A stretch of DNA of 64,000 nucleotides from Bacteroides caecimuris (GCF_001688725.2 NZ_CP015401.2:2604001-2668000); one strand, 5' to 3'; shown: positions 16,760 to 26,122, numbered from the stretch's first letter. The notes: a model not told the origin generated them from the sequence alone. Numbers and translations are program-made.

Positions 16760-17712
16760 TATTTTAGTTTCTCTCTTAACTTTTCAAGCATATCTACCGT
16801 CATGCTTTCCAAATCGTAGGCCGGCTTCCAGCCCCACTCTTCACGAGCGCAGGTGTCATCCAAACTATCGGGCCAACTATCGGCTATGCGCTGTTTCAAA
16901 GGATCTATATCATAGATCATCTCAAACTGCGGTACATGCTTCCTGATAGCCTGATAGATCGTCTCCGGGTCGAAACTCATAGAGGCGATATTGAAAGCAT
17001 TGCGGTGTATCAATCTTGTCGGATCAGCTTCCATCAGCGTAATTGCTGCATTCAACGCATCCGGCATGTACATCATATCCATCAGAGTGCCTTGCTTAAT
17101 AGGGCACACAAATTTTTCTCCTTTCACCGCCGAGTAATAAATATCGACAGCATAATCGGTCGTACCTCCTCCCGGAGGAGTCACATTCGAAATAATGCCC
17201 GGAAAACGGACAGCACGGGTATCGACACCGTATTTATTAAAATAGTAATCACTTAGCAACTCAGTCGTTACCTTGGTGACTCCATACATGGTACGCGGAC
17301 GCTGAATAGTGTCCTGCGGTGTTTTTGTATGAGGCGTACTGGCGCCAAACGAACCAATAGAACTCGGAGTAAACACTGCACATCCTTGTTCGCGTGCTAC
17401 CTCCAGCACATTCCATAATCCATCGATGCCTATTTTCCAGGCCAGCTTAGGTTTAGACTCGGCAACAACAGACAGCAGAGCAGCCAAATTATAAATTGTA
17501 TCAATGTGGTACTCTTTTACCACAGATGCAATCGCCTCTCCATCCGTTACATCAGCAATTGCCGACGGTCCGGATTCCTTCAATTCCCCTTTAGGTTCTG
17601 CACCTGGAATATAACCTGCTACTACATTTGCATTTCCGTAACGTTTACGTAGCTCCATCGTTAGCTCCGACCCTATCTGTCCGGTAGCTCCAATAATCAA
17701 AATGTGTTCCAT
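16759..17712 (-). CDS. tdh: NAD-dependent L-threonine 3-dehydrogenase (SDR/epimerase type)
   Basis: 317-residue extended short-chain dehydrogenase. The Rossmann motif GATGQIGSEL (8-17), the NLAALLS strand and the catalytic YGVTK motif are present. SDR-type threonine dehydrogenases oxidise L-threonine to 2-amino-3-ketobutyrate. The divergent neighbour kbl encodes the next enzyme, which splits that product into glycine and acetyl-CoA; this pairing is the main reason to prefer threonine dehydrogenase over UDP-glucose 4-epimerase, the common misannotation. Confidence 0.9.
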   Translation of the reverse strand: MEHILIIGATGQIGSELTMELRKRYGNANVVAGYIPGAEPKGELKESGPSAIADVTDGEAIASVVKEYHIDTIYNLAALLSVVAESKPKLAWKIGIDGLWNVLEVAREQGCAVFTPSSIGSFGASTPHTKTPQDTIQRPRTMYGVTKVTTELLSDYYFNKYGVDTRAVRFPGIISNVTPPGGGTTDYAVDIYYSAVKGEKFVCPIKQGTLMDMMYMPDALNAAITLMEADPTRLIHRNAFNIASMSFDPETIYQAIRKHVPQFEMIYDIDPLKQRIADSWPDSLDDTCAREEWGWKPAYDLESMTVDMLEKLREKLK

Positions 17713-17848
17713 TTTTTCTTCTGACTTAGAATATCAAGCTTAAATAGTGCACAAAGTAAGCACTTTTTTTTCAGATTTTAATCAAAAAGACATTGTTATT
17801 CCAAGAAAAATTGTGTCCTTTGCAATATAACTTAATCACCCAAACACT

Positions 17849-19036
17849 ATGTACGGTAAAATGAAAGAATTCCTCAGCCAAACATTGGCTGAAATCAAGG
17901 AAGCCGGGCTTTACAAAGAAGAACGACTGATTGAAAGTGCGCAGCAAGCTGCCATCACTGTAAAAGGCAAAGAAGTGCTGAACTTCTGCGCTAACAATTA
18001 TCTGGGACTGTCCAATCACCCACGACTGATTAAGGCGTCCCAAGAAATGATGAACCGACGCGGATACGGTATGTCGTCTGTCCGTTTCATCTGTGGAACA
18101 CAAGATATACACAAGGAACTGGAAGCCGCTATCTCCGATTATTTCCAAACGGAAGATACGATTCTGTATGCTGCCTGCTTCGACGCGAACGGCGGGGTAT
18201 TCGAACCGCTTTTCACCGAAGAGGATGCCATTATTTCGGACGCTCTGAACCATGCTTCTATCATTGACGGGGTACGTCTTTGCAAGGCTAAACGTTACCG
18301 TTATGCTAACGCCGACATGAAGGACTTGGAAAGATGCCTGCAAGAGGCACAGGCACAACGTTTCCGCATTATCGTGACCGACGGTGTGTTCTCTATGGAC
18401 GGTAACGTTGCTCCGATGGACCAGATTTGTGACCTCGCCGAAAAGTATGACGCGTTGGTAATGGTGGACGAGTCTCACTCTGCCGGTGTGGTAGGCGCTA
18501 CGGGACATGGCGTAAGCGAACTATACAAGACTCACGGACGTGTGGATATTTATACCGGTACATTAGGCAAGGCTTTCGGTGGTGCATTGGGCGGATTTAC
18601 TACCGGCCGGAAGGAGATTATTGATTTGCTGCGCCAACGCAGCCGTCCATACCTGTTCTCCAACTCATTGGCTCCGGGAATTATCGGTGCAAGCCTTGAG
18701 GTATTCAAGATGCTGAAAGAGAGCAATGCACTGCATGACAAGCTCGTTGAAAACGTAAATTATTTCCGCGACAAGATGACGGCTGCGGGATTCGACATCA
18801 AGCCGACTCAGAGTGCTATCTGTGCCGTAATGCTGTATGACGCGAAGTTATCGCAGATTTATGCCGCACGTATGCAGGAAGAAGGTATCTATGTGACAGG
18901 TTTCTACTATCCGGTAGTGCCGAAAGACCAGGCACGCATCCGCGTACAAATCTCCGCAGGACACGAGAAGGAACATCTCGACAAATGTATCGCTGCCTTT
19001 ATCAAAGTAGGTAAAGAACTCGGCGTACTTAAGTAA
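17849..19036 (+). CDS. kbl: 2-amino-3-ketobutyrate CoA ligase (glycine C-acetyltransferase)
   Basis: 395-residue PLP enzyme of the alpha-oxoamine synthase family. The PLP lysine lies in YTGTLGKAFGGALGG, the aspartate contact in VMVDESHSAGVVGATGHGV, and the family start LNFCANNYLGLSNHP is clear. It cleaves 2-amino-3-ketobutyrate with CoA to glycine and acetyl-CoA. It is transcribed divergently from tdh across 136 bp. A strong terminator follows directly. Confidence 0.97.
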   Translation: MYGKMKEFLSQTLAEIKEAGLYKEERLIESAQQAAITVKGKEVLNFCANNYLGLSNHPRLIKASQEMMNRRGYGMSSVRFICGTQDIHKELEAAISDYFQTEDTILYAACFDANGGVFEPLFTEEDAIISDALNHASIIDGVRLCKAKRYRYANADMKDLERCLQEAQAQRFRIIVTDGVFSMDGNVAPMDQICDLAEKYDALVMVDESHSAGVVGATGHGVSELYKTHGRVDIYTGTLGKAFGGALGGFTTGRKEIIDLLRQRSRPYLFSNSLAPGIIGASLEVFKMLKESNALHDKLVENVNYFRDKMTAAGFDIKPTQSAICAVMLYDAKLSQIYAARMQEEGIYVTGFYYPVVPKDQARIRVQISAGHEKEHLDKCIAAFIKVGKELGVLK

Positions 19037-19048
19037 AACATTTTCATG

Positions 19049-19108
19049 TCTTCCGTTGTTAGTATTGTAAGCATAAGATTGCGGCAATATAACAACGGAA
19101 GATTTTTA
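19049..19108 (+). terminator. Intrinsic terminator of kbl
   Basis: TCTTCCGTTGTTA (19049-19061) pairs with TAACAACGGAAGA (19090-19102). The stem continues past a one-base bulge with TATTG/CAATA, and TTTTTAAT follows. It begins 13 nt after the kbl stop. Confidence 0.9.
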
Positions 19109-19116
19109 ATTTACTT

Positions 19117-19548
19117 ATGGAAGAACTGACTCTCACTACTCCCGCCCTGCTTTTCTCGGCAGTTTCTCTGATTTTACTAGCTTACACCAATCGTTTTTTA
19201 TCATATGCGCAGCTCGTACGTCAACTACGTGACCGCTATATGGAGAATCCTACGGATATCACCGTAGCGCAAATCGAAAACTTACGGAAACGGTTGAATC
19301 TCACGCGCACCATGCAAGGGCTGGGAATTGCAAGCCTGTTCCTCTGTGTAGTCAGCATGTTTTTTATCTATATCGGGTTGCAACTGCTCTCTGCCTATGT
19401 GTTCGGAGTGGCTTTGTTGTTGCTTATCGCCTCTCTTGGCGTATCTTTCCGCGAAATACAGATTTCCACCCGCTCACTGGAGATTTACTTGGGAGCGATG
19501 GAGAAAAGACAAAAAAAGCTGTCAGAAAACACTTCCCGACAGCTCTGA
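19117..19548 (+). CDS. DUF2721 integral membrane protein
   Basis: 143 residues with three hydrophobic helices: about 8-28 (TPALLFSAVSLILLAYTN), about 68-88 (GIASLFLCVVSMFFIYIGLQ) and about 92-112 (SAYVFGVALLLLIASLG). The spacing, the amphipathic RFLSYAQLVRQLRDRYMENP stretch and the C-terminal SFREIQISTRSLEIYL match DUF2721 proteins. Function unknown. The last codons overlap the stem of a terminator that serves the convergent ferritin gene. Confidence 0.85.
   Translation: MEELTLTTPALLFSAVSLILLAYTNRFLSYAQLVRQLRDRYMENPTDITVAQIENLRKRLNLTRTMQGLGIASLFLCVVSMFFIYIGLQLLSAYVFGVALLLLIASLGVSFREIQISTRSLEIYLGAMEKRQKKLSENTSRQL
19511..19545 (-). terminator. Ferritin terminator embedded in the end of the DUF2721 gene
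   Basis: On the minus strand GAGCTGTC pairs with GACAGCT (19517-19523 and 19538-19544 on plus) and is followed by seven T. This is a standard intrinsic terminator 38 nt after the ferritin stop, yet it lies inside the last codons of the plus-strand DUF2721 gene. Confidence 0.75.
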
Positions 19549-19582
19549 TTATATATATCTTTAAGATATTCTCAATCCATCA

Positions 19583-20062
19583 TCAACGTTGTCCCAATTG
19601 CGAGTCAACAAAGAAGATTCCTGCATCACCGACTTTCTTGAGTTTATCAACAATACCCTGTGCGGTAGCCTCTTCTTCTACCTGTTCGCGAACGAATCCC
19701 CACAGGAAATCTTGAGTAGCCTTGTCTTTTTCAGCAGCAGCCACGTCTACCAGCTTATCTATCAATTGAGAAACATGACATTCATGTTTGTAAACGTGTT
19801 CGAATACTTCAAGAGGTGTACCCCATCCGTTAGGTACCACATCTATTTTATCCACTTTTGCAGTACCTCCACGTTTGATAACATAATCTGCCATAGCATA
19901 AGCATGTCCCATCTCTTCTTGGGATTGCTTTTTCATCCAATGAGCAAAACCGCTGAAACCTTCTTTCTCAAAGTAGAAAGACATTGCCAGATACAGGTTA
20001 GCGGACCACATTTCAGCAGTAATCTGTTCGTTAATTGCATTCTGTAATTTTTCTGAAATCAT
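19583..20062 (-). CDS. ftnA: Ferritin (bacterial non-heme type)
   Basis: 159 residues starting at ATG 20062 (MISEKLQNAINEQITAEMWS); an upstream extension to 20110 has no ferritin similarity. Ferroxidase ligands are visible as Glu in NEQITAEMWSANLYL, EEMGHA (ExxH) and the distal Glu residues in VREQVEEEATAQ. It assembles into a 24-mer that oxidises and stores iron and protects against oxidative stress in the cytoplasm. A minus-strand -7-like box (TATTTTTG, 20120-20113) lies about 50 bp upstream of the start. Confidence 0.96.
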   Translation of the reverse strand: MISEKLQNAINEQITAEMWSANLYLAMSFYFEKEGFSGFAHWMKKQSQEEMGHAYAMADYVIKRGGTAKVDKIDVVPNGWGTPLEVFEHVYKHECHVSQLIDKLVDVAAAEKDKATQDFLWGFVREQVEEEATAQGIVDKLKKVGDAGIFFVDSQLGQR

Positions 20063-20203
20063 AATCGTATTTTTTATTAAGTTGTTAATGTAGTTTCTTT
20101 TTGAACTCATTACAAAAATAATACGCTTTCAGTTAAGATTGTTGCATGTACCCTGCATTTTTAAACTACATTCACATTTTGATTGTAATGGTTCATTGTC
20201 CAC

Positions 20204-21364
20204 TTACACCAATTCGTCGGAAATATATCCTTTCGGCAGTTCACGACAATTGTATCCAGAAGCCATTATTTCACCGTATGCGCCTGCCGAACGAAGGGCT
20301 ATCAAGTCGCCGCGCTTCACTTTGTTCAGGTCAATTGCCTTGCCGAAAACATCGGACGATTCGCAGATAGGCCCTACTACGTCATAAGCCTCTATCGGTT
20401 CTTCAGAGGTAATATTTTCCATTTTATGATAAGCCTGATATAATGCCGGACGGATTAAGTCGGTCATACCGGCATCAAGGATAGCAAACTTCTTCTTTGC
20501 GCCTTGCTTCACATACAAAACTTTAGAAATCAACGTACCGCACTGACCGACTACCGCACGTCCTAATTCAAAATGTAAAGTTTGGTAAGGACGCAGTTTC
20601 AATTGTCCGGCATAAGTAGCAAAGTAATCTTTGAAATTCGGGATAGCCTGACGGTTGGGATGCCCGTAATCAATACCGAGTCCGCCGCCTACATTGATAT
20701 GTTCTACTAAAATATGACGGGCTTCAAGTTTATCCTGCAATTCGTTGACACGATTACAGAGAGCTACAAAGTCACCCATATCAAGAATCTGCGAACCTAT
20801 GTGGAAGTGCAGTCCTATGAATTTGACATTCTTCATTTCCTGAGCCACATCGATCACCTTATCCATATCCTGCATGCTGATACCGAATTTATTTTCTGCC
20901 AGTCCGGTAGTAATATTGGCATGAGTATGTGCACCGACATCAGGATTGATACGGAAAGCCACATTGGCAACTTTATTTTGGGCGGCAGCTAATTCATTGA
21001 TTACTTCCAGTTCGGGGATAGACTCGACATTGAAACAGAAGATACCATATTCCAATCCGAGATTGATTTCCCAATCAGCCTTGCCTACTCCGGCAAAAAC
21101 AATTTTGCCGGCAGGGAATCCGGCACGAATAGCAGCGCGGATTTCTCCACCACTCACACAGTCGACTCCCATTCCGCCCTCACGGATAATGGTAAGTACC
21201 TTCGGGTTGGCATTGGCTTTAACAGCATAATGCACTGAATAATTAGGATATTTGGCAACCTCATGGTTAATAGCCGACAATGTATCACGCAGCACTTTGG
21301 TATCGTAATAATAGAAAGGGGTCTGCAAAGTGCGGAATTTATCAATTGGAAATATTCCTTTCAT
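20204..21364 (-). CDS. lysA: Diaminopimelate decarboxylase
   Basis: 386-residue fold-III PLP enzyme making L-lysine from meso-diaminopimelate. The PLP lysine is in HYAVKANANPKVL, the glycine-rich phosphate site in HINVGGGLGIDYG, and the catalytic Cys in GPICESSDVFGKAID. Length fits short LysA forms of Bacteroidetes. It follows aspartokinase on the same strand, first and last steps of lysine synthesis, but a terminator separates them. Confidence 0.96.
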   Translation of the reverse strand: MKGIFPIDKFRTLQTPFYYYDTKVLRDTLSAINHEVAKYPNYSVHYAVKANANPKVLTIIREGGMGVDCVSGGEIRAAIRAGFPAGKIVFAGVGKADWEINLGLEYGIFCFNVESIPELEVINELAAAQNKVANVAFRINPDVGAHTHANITTGLAENKFGISMQDMDKVIDVAQEMKNVKFIGLHFHIGSQILDMGDFVALCNRVNELQDKLEARHILVEHINVGGGLGIDYGHPNRQAIPNFKDYFATYAGQLKLRPYQTLHFELGRAVVGQCGTLISKVLYVKQGAKKKFAILDAGMTDLIRPALYQAYHKMENITSEEPIEAYDVVGPICESSDVFGKAIDLNKVKRGDLIALRSAGAYGEIMASGYNCRELPKGYISDELV

Positions 21365-21395
21365 AGTTCGGAAAACTTGTTTAGTTAGTTAAAAA

Positions 21396-21426
21396 GAGCG
21401 CTTTTATCAGTTCAGTAAAAGCGCTC
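21396..21426 (-). terminator. Intrinsic terminator after aspartokinase
   Basis: GAGCGCTTTTA (21396-21406) pairs with TAAAAGCGCTC (21416-21426), and the minus strand continues TTTTTAAC. It lies 16 nt beyond the aspartokinase stop, before lysA. Confidence 0.88.
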
Positions 21427-21441
21427 ACATTATTTGTGGAA

Positions 21442-22761
21442 TTATTTGTTGTTGAAAAGCATATCGCTCAGCGATTGCAATGCCCTCTTCTTGTCACACT
21501 CACGGATGAGGAAAGAAATATTGTAATTACTTCCACCAAAAGAAATCATTCGTACCGGAACATCACGCATCGCATCAAGTGCCTTGGCTTCAAAGCCAAC
21601 GTTTTCCCATTCCAAATCACCTACAACACAAATAATACACATCTCTTTGTCAACGGTTACTGTTCCGTATTTTTTCAGATCGTCCAGAATCTCGTTCAGA
21701 TGCTTCGTGTTATCGATTGTTACAGATACGCCTACCTCTGAAGTACAGATCATGTCGATAGACGTCTGATAGCTTTCGAAGATCTCGAATACCTTGCGCA
21801 AGAAACCGTGGGCAAGTAACATACGGCTGGATTTGATTTTGATAGCCGTAATGTTTTCCTTCGCTGCTACTGCCTTGATTTTACCTTTTTCCGTGTCGTT
21901 GGAAATCAGCGTACCGGGAGCTTCCGGGTCCATGGTGTTCAACAGACGTACAGGGATATTGGCATATTTGGCAGGCTGGATACAGGTGGGATGCAGGATT
22001 TTTGCACCGAAGTAAGCCAACTCGGCCGCTTCTTCAAAATGAAGCTGACGAACCGGGGATGTCTTGTCGACAACACGCGGGTCGTTGTTATGCATACCAT
22101 CGATGTCTGTCCATATCTGGATTTCGGAAGCGTGTACAGCAGCACCAATCAGGGATGCGGTGTAGTCGCTACCACCACGTTGCAGGTTGTCTATCTCGCC
22201 GTAAGCGTTGCGGCAGATGAAACCTTGCGTAATGTAGATTTCTACATCCGGATAAAGATCAAGCTGTGCGCGCAATTTATCCTTAATATATACAGGATCC
22301 GGTTCTGCGTTCTTGTCAGTACGCATGAATTCCAAAGCCGGAAGCAACACAGACTTCACACCACATTCCTGCAGATAGAAGTTCACCATGGCCGTAGAAA
22401 TAAGCTCTCCCTGTGCCAAAACCACTTTCTCTTCAAACAAAGTAAAAAGGTCTTTCGTATAGGAGCGGATGTAGTCGAAGTGGGATTTGACAACTTCAAG
22501 ACCTTTCTGTTTATATTCCTGAGTGGCGAAAAGCTCATCAATGTGCTGTTTATATTTTGCTTCCAGCTTATTGATAATCTCGTTGGCACCCTCCGGATTC
22601 TTCTTATACAGATAGTCCGAAATTTCCACCAATGTGTTTGTCGTGCCTGACATGGCTGAAAGGACAACAATCTTCTGTTCACCATCGGTAATCAATTTGG
22701 CTACTTCCTTCATGCGCTGAGCAGAACCTACGGAAGTTCCTCCAAACTTTAAAACTTTCAT
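21442..22761 (-). CDS. lysC: Aspartate kinase (monofunctional)
   Basis: 439-residue enzyme phosphorylating aspartate at the head of the lysine, threonine and methionine pathways. KFGGTSVGS (4-12) is the kinase signature; FICRNAYGEIDNLQRGGSDYTASLIGAA and WTDIDGMHNNDPR follow. The C-terminal part (about 295-439) carries two ACT domains (RMLLAHGFLRKVFEIFESY; CIICVVGDLEW) that usually give lysine or threonine feedback control. No homoserine dehydrogenase domain is fused, unlike ThrA. It lies 13 bp after ftsE. Confidence 0.95.
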   Translation of the reverse strand: MKVLKFGGTSVGSAQRMKEVAKLITDGEQKIVVLSAMSGTTNTLVEISDYLYKKNPEGANEIINKLEAKYKQHIDELFATQEYKQKGLEVVKSHFDYIRSYTKDLFTLFEEKVVLAQGELISTAMVNFYLQECGVKSVLLPALEFMRTDKNAEPDPVYIKDKLRAQLDLYPDVEIYITQGFICRNAYGEIDNLQRGGSDYTASLIGAAVHASEIQIWTDIDGMHNNDPRVVDKTSPVRQLHFEEAAELAYFGAKILHPTCIQPAKYANIPVRLLNTMDPEAPGTLISNDTEKGKIKAVAAKENITAIKIKSSRMLLAHGFLRKVFEIFESYQTSIDMICTSEVGVSVTIDNTKHLNEILDDLKKYGTVTVDKEMCIICVVGDLEWENVGFEAKALDAMRDVPVRMISFGGSNYNISFLIRECDKKRALQSLSDMLFNNK

Positions 22762-22774
22762 TTTCGTTACTGTT

Positions 22775-23503
22775 TTAGTTATCTATATTTAAATCTATTT
22801 CTATTGTTCTCTGCCGGGGCATATATTCGGCTGTCACATCTACAATCTGATGGTCGGCACAACGGTATACCCTGCCCGGATACTCTTTCAGCAATTGCAG
22901 ATTGTGTGTCGTCATCATTACGGACGAACCGGAACCACAGATATTGTGCAACAATTCAACAATGGACTTTCCGGTTTCCACATCTAAGTTTCCCGTCGGT
23001 TCATCCGCAAGGATGATGGCGGGAGAATTGAGTACGGCACGTGCAATCACAATGCGTTGTTGCTCACCACCGGAAAGCTCGTTCGGGAGCTTATAACCCT
23101 TGTTGGACATTCCCACCAGCTGAAGCACCTCTTCAATGCGGTCTTGGATTTCCTGTTTGTTTTTCCAGCCTGTGGCACGAAGTACAAATTCCAGATTATT
23201 ATATACAGTCCGGTCTGTAAGCAACTGAAAATCCTGAAAGACAATGCCTAATTTCCGGCGCAATTGCGGAATATGCTTACGTTTGATAGAACGCATGTCA
23301 TAACCTAACACTTCCGCTTCACCGTCGATTATGTCCAGTTCGCCATACAAGGTCTTGAGCAGACTCGTTTTTCCCGAGCCTACTTTTCCGATCAGATAGA
23401 CGAACTCTCCTTTGTGCAATTCCAGATTTACATCGCTTAGCACACAGAGTTCCTGTTGATGGATTTCTACGTTCTTATATTGAATCAACGCCTCGTCATC
23501 CAT
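22775..23503 (-). CDS. ftsE: FtsE-like ABC transporter ATP-binding protein
   Basis: 242-residue ABC ATPase. Walker A GKVGSGKTSLLKTLYG, signature LSGGEQQRIVIARA and Walker B IILADEPTGNLD are intact. The pattern FQDFQLLTDRTVYNNLEFVL is characteristic of FtsE, the partner of FtsX in control of peptidoglycan hydrolases at division. No ftsX is adjacent; in Bacteroidetes the two are often separate. It lies between hisIE and aspartokinase on the same strand with short gaps. Confidence 0.88.
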   Translation of the reverse strand: MDDEALIQYKNVEIHQQELCVLSDVNLELHKGEFVYLIGKVGSGKTSLLKTLYGELDIIDGEAEVLGYDMRSIKRKHIPQLRRKLGIVFQDFQLLTDRTVYNNLEFVLRATGWKNKQEIQDRIEEVLQLVGMSNKGYKLPNELSGGEQQRIVIARAVLNSPAIILADEPTGNLDVETGKSIVELLHNICGSGSSVMMTTHNLQLLKEYPGRVYRCADHQIVDVTAEYMPRQRTIEIDLNIDN

Positions 23504-23545
23504 ACCGACTCTTGTTTCATTTTTTAATTTTTAAATATTAATTGT

Positions 23546-24157
23546 TCAATGTTTCTTCCATGTACTGCTGTGTCTTTCCTGCAATTCACGTGCAAGATCT
23601 TCGAGACGATAGCCTTTTGAAGTAAGCAATACAATCAGGTGGTAAATGAGGTCAGCTCCTTCGTAAATCAGGCGGTCGTCTGTTCCGTTGGTTGCTTCGA
23701 TGACTGTTTCTACGGCTTCTTCACCTACTTTTTGAGCCATCTTATTGATTCCCGACTGAAACAGACTGGTAGTATAAGAACCTTCGGGCATTTCTTCATG
23801 ACGTTTGTCAATGAAATCTTGCAATGCTTTCAAGAACATAACCGGTTCTTCGTTTTTCTCACCCCAGCAAGTATCTGTACCTGTATGGCATACGGGACCT
23901 ACCGGATTCGCCTGTATCAGTAGTGTATCATTGTCACAATCGGCTTTGATAGAAACTACGTGAAGGAAGTTACCGCTTTCTTCGCCTTTTGTCCAAAGAC
24001 GATTCTTGGTGCGGCTGAAGAAAGTAACTTTTCCGGTTTCTACCGTTTTATCATAAGCTTCTTTATTCATGAAGCCCAGCATCAGGACTTTACGTGTCTC
24101 GTTGTCCTGTATGATAGCCGGAACGAGTCCGTTCATTTTATCGAAATCCAATTCCAT
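23546..24157 (-). CDS. hisIE: Phosphoribosyl-AMP cyclohydrolase / phosphoribosyl-ATP pyrophosphatase
   Basis: 203-residue bifunctional histidine enzyme catalysing steps 2 and 3. HisI covers about 1-110 (VTFFSRTKNRLWTKGEESGN; metal-binding CDNDTLL and HTGTDTCWG) and HisE about 112-203 (SYTTSLFQSGINKMAQKVGEE, AVETVIEA, EGADLIYHLIVLL). The HisI-HisE order is the usual fusion. Part of a minus-strand run hisH-hisA-hisF-hisIE. Confidence 0.95.
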   Translation of the reverse strand: MELDFDKMNGLVPAIIQDNETRKVLMLGFMNKEAYDKTVETGKVTFFSRTKNRLWTKGEESGNFLHVVSIKADCDNDTLLIQANPVGPVCHTGTDTCWGEKNEEPVMFLKALQDFIDKRHEEMPEGSYTTSLFQSGINKMAQKVGEEAVETVIEATNGTDDRLIYEGADLIYHLIVLLTSKGYRLEDLARELQERHSSTWKKH

Positions 24158-24293
24158 TTTTATATAAGTTCCAATTACTATTTCAAATTACAATTATGAG
24201 CTATTCGCCTATGAAGTTTTTTGCAGATATCTTATTCTATTTATCTAAATAGATTATTCATCCGCATGGAAACCTGGCCGGGGTGCCTCACCC

Positions 24294-24374
24294 CCTGATG
24301 GTAATTCCTTCGCCACAGCCTGAAGGATAATTTTTGCTGCGCAGTAATTACCTGACGGTAATTCCTTCGCCGCA
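24294..24374. repeat. Imperfect duplication of the hisF 3' end
   Basis: The 24-bp block 24351-24374, which encodes the last codons and stop of hisF, recurs at 24294-24317 with 22 of 24 matches, offset 57 bp. The offset is 19 codons, so the second copy is in frame and would read CGEGITIRG-stop after the real stop. Confidence 0.7.
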
Positions 24375-25100
24375 AAGATACAATTTTAATTCGGTAATTT
24401 TAATTTCTCCGAAGTGAAAAACACTGGCAGCCAAGGCGGCATCTGCTTTTCCTTGTAAAAACACATCACGGAAGTGCTCTTTGCAGCCCGCCCCGCCCGA
24501 AGCTATGATAGGAATGGAAAGCTGATCCGCCAAAACAGCAAGTGCATCATTTGCATAACCCGCCTTTACACCATCGTGATTCATGCTTGTGAAGAGAATT
24601 TCTCCCGCTCCACGCTCCTGGGCTTCTTTTGTCCATTCGAACAGGTCTTTATCCGTTTCAATACGTCCTCCATTCAAGTAACATTTCCAACCATTTTCGG
24701 TTTGTTTGGCATCTACCGCCAACACACAAACCTGCGAACCGAAATTCTTTGCAATTTCGTCAATCAGTTGCGGATTGCGGATTGCGGAAGAGTTGATAGA
24801 AATCTTGTCAGCTCCAGCATTGAGCAGACGGTCTACATCGCTTAGTTCGTTGATGCCGCCACCTACGGTAAACGGGATATTGATATTAGCAGCAATCCGT
24901 TTTACCAATTCCGTGAAAGTCTTGCGTCCTTCATGACTTGCAGTGATATCCAGGAAAACAAGTTCATCGGCTCCTTGTTCACTGTAAGCCCGCCCCAACT
25001 CTACCGGATCACCGGCTTGGCGCAAATTGACAAAATTCGTTCCTTTCACGGTTTGCCCGTCTTTTATATCCAGACAAGGTACTATTCTTTTTGCTAACAC
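24348..25100 (-). CDS. hisF: Imidazole glycerol phosphate synthase, cyclase subunit
   Basis: 250-residue (beta-alpha)8 barrel. [20 protein letters not shown] carries the catalytic Asp11, and LAVDAKQ contains the second catalytic Asp. [22 protein letters not shown] and IASGGAG are the phosphate sites. It uses ammonia from HisH to make imidazole glycerol phosphate and AICAR. The end reads [11 protein letters not shown], and the sequence beyond the stop holds a near copy of this end. Confidence 0.96.
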   Translation of the reverse strand: MLAKRIVPCLDIKDGQTVKGTNFVNLRQAGDPVELGRAYSEQGADELVFLDITASHEGRKTFTELVKRIAANINIPFTVGGGINELSDVDRLLNAGADKISINSSAIRNPQLIDEIAKNFGSQVCVLAVDAKQTENGWKCYLNGGRIETDKDLFEWTKEAQERGAGEILFTSMNHDGVKAGYANDALAVLADQLSIPIIASGGAGCKEHFRDVFLQGKADAALAASVFHFGEIKITELKLYLCGEGITVR

Positions 25101-25134
25101 AATCCTATTTTATTTATTGTTCAACAATTTATAA

Positions 25135-25188
25135 TCTATATCCCTGAAGTTTGATTATTTATCTATATCCCTAAAGTTTAATTATTTA
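25135..25188. repeat. Two tandem 27-bp imperfect repeats between hisF and hisA
   Basis: TCTATATCCCTGAAGTTTGA... at 25135-25161 is followed at once by a copy at 25162-25188 differing at two positions. It lies in the 160-bp hisF-hisA spacer, an unusually long gap for a his operon. Confidence 0.6.
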
Positions 25189-25260
25189 TCTCCTCTTATA
25201 ACTTATAATAAGAAAGCAACCATTTATAATACAAACAGCCATTTTATTCCGGTACGCTAA

Positions 25261-25980
25261 TTATAAAAAGATTCTCAAATCTTTTAGGGTGATATGTCCT
25301 TCGTACAATGCCTTGCCGAAAATTACTCCGGACACTCCGGCTTCGTTCAAGGCAATAATGTCATCGACATTACTTACTCCGCCACTGGCCATCAGATAGA
25401 GGTCGGGAAATTTCTCCAGCATCTCCTTATATAAATCAATGGAAGGTCCACTCAGCATCCCGTCACAACTGATGTCTGTGCAGATTACTTTTCGTATACC
25501 TTTCTCCATATAATTTTCAAGAAATGGAAAAAGTTCACAGGCACTTTCGTCCTTCCAACCATTGACGGCTATCTTATGTTCTTTTACGTCTGCTCCCAAT
25601 ATAATTTTCTCGCTTCCGTACACGTCAAGCCAATGACAGAACAGTTCGGGGTCTTTCACGGCAATGCTGCCACCCGTCACCATTTGTGCACCGCTTTCGA
25701 AAGCAATTCTCAAGTCTTCATCACTCTTTACTCCACCACCAAAATCTATTACCAAGGAAGTACGGATAGCAATCCGTTCCAACACCCGATAATTGACTAT
25801 ATGATGAGAAGCGGCCCCGTCCAAGTCTACCACGTGAAGCCTGCGAACACCGTTCGCTTCAAACTCCTTGGCAACTTCCACCGGATTTTCGTTATATACT
25901 TTCTTACTGTCGTAATCTCCCTGGGAAAGGCGTACGCACTTTCCGTCAATAATATCAATGGCTGGAATAATTTCTATCAT
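25261..25980 (-). CDS. hisA: Phosphoribosylformimino-5-aminoimidazole carboxamide ribotide isomerase
   Basis: 239-residue (beta-alpha)8 barrel, step 4 of histidine synthesis. [20 protein letters not shown] has the catalytic Asp8, and [16 protein letters not shown] the catalytic Asp in the second half. [21 protein letters not shown] and ASGGVS are phosphate-binding loops. The active-site sequences separate it from its paralogue HisF. Confidence 0.96.
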   Translation of the reverse strand: MIEIIPAIDIIDGKCVRLSQGDYDSKKVYNENPVEVAKEFEANGVRRLHVVDLDGAASHHIVNYRVLERIAIRTSLVIDFGGGVKSDEDLRIAFESGAQMVTGGSIAVKDPELFCHWLDVYGSEKIILGADVKEHKIAVNGWKDESACELFPFLENYMEKGIRKVICTDISCDGMLSGPSIDLYKEMLEKFPDLYLMASGGVSNVDDIIALNEAGVSGVIFGKALYEGHITLKDLRIFL

Positions 25981-26000
25981 CTATTATTTATTTGCTAAAA

Positions 26001-26122
26001 GTTTATTATAACCGATGAACGAGTTTATTATAAACGATGATGGAGTTTATTATAAACAGCGACATTGTTTATCATAAACAGCGATATTGTTTATTATAAA
26101 CGGCGACATAGTTTATATTTAT
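26001..26122. repeat. Tandem array of 22-bp repeats, each with palindrome GTTTATNATAAAC
   Basis: Five units with exact 22-bp period start at 26001, 26023, 26045, 26067 and 26089, with a partial sixth at 26111. The core GTTTATTATAAAC (or GTTTATCATAAAC) is palindromic and is followed by a variable GATG/GCGA segment. The array fills the spacer between hisH and hisA. Confidence 0.85.

Noticed and set aside
16759..17712. UDP-glucose 4-epimerase
   Set aside because: The SDR fold is shared, but divergent kbl makes threonine dehydrogenase the better call.
26001..26122. Possible CRISPR array
   Set aside because: Units are 22 bp with no separate 30-bp spacers and no cas genes nearby; it is a simple tandem repeat.
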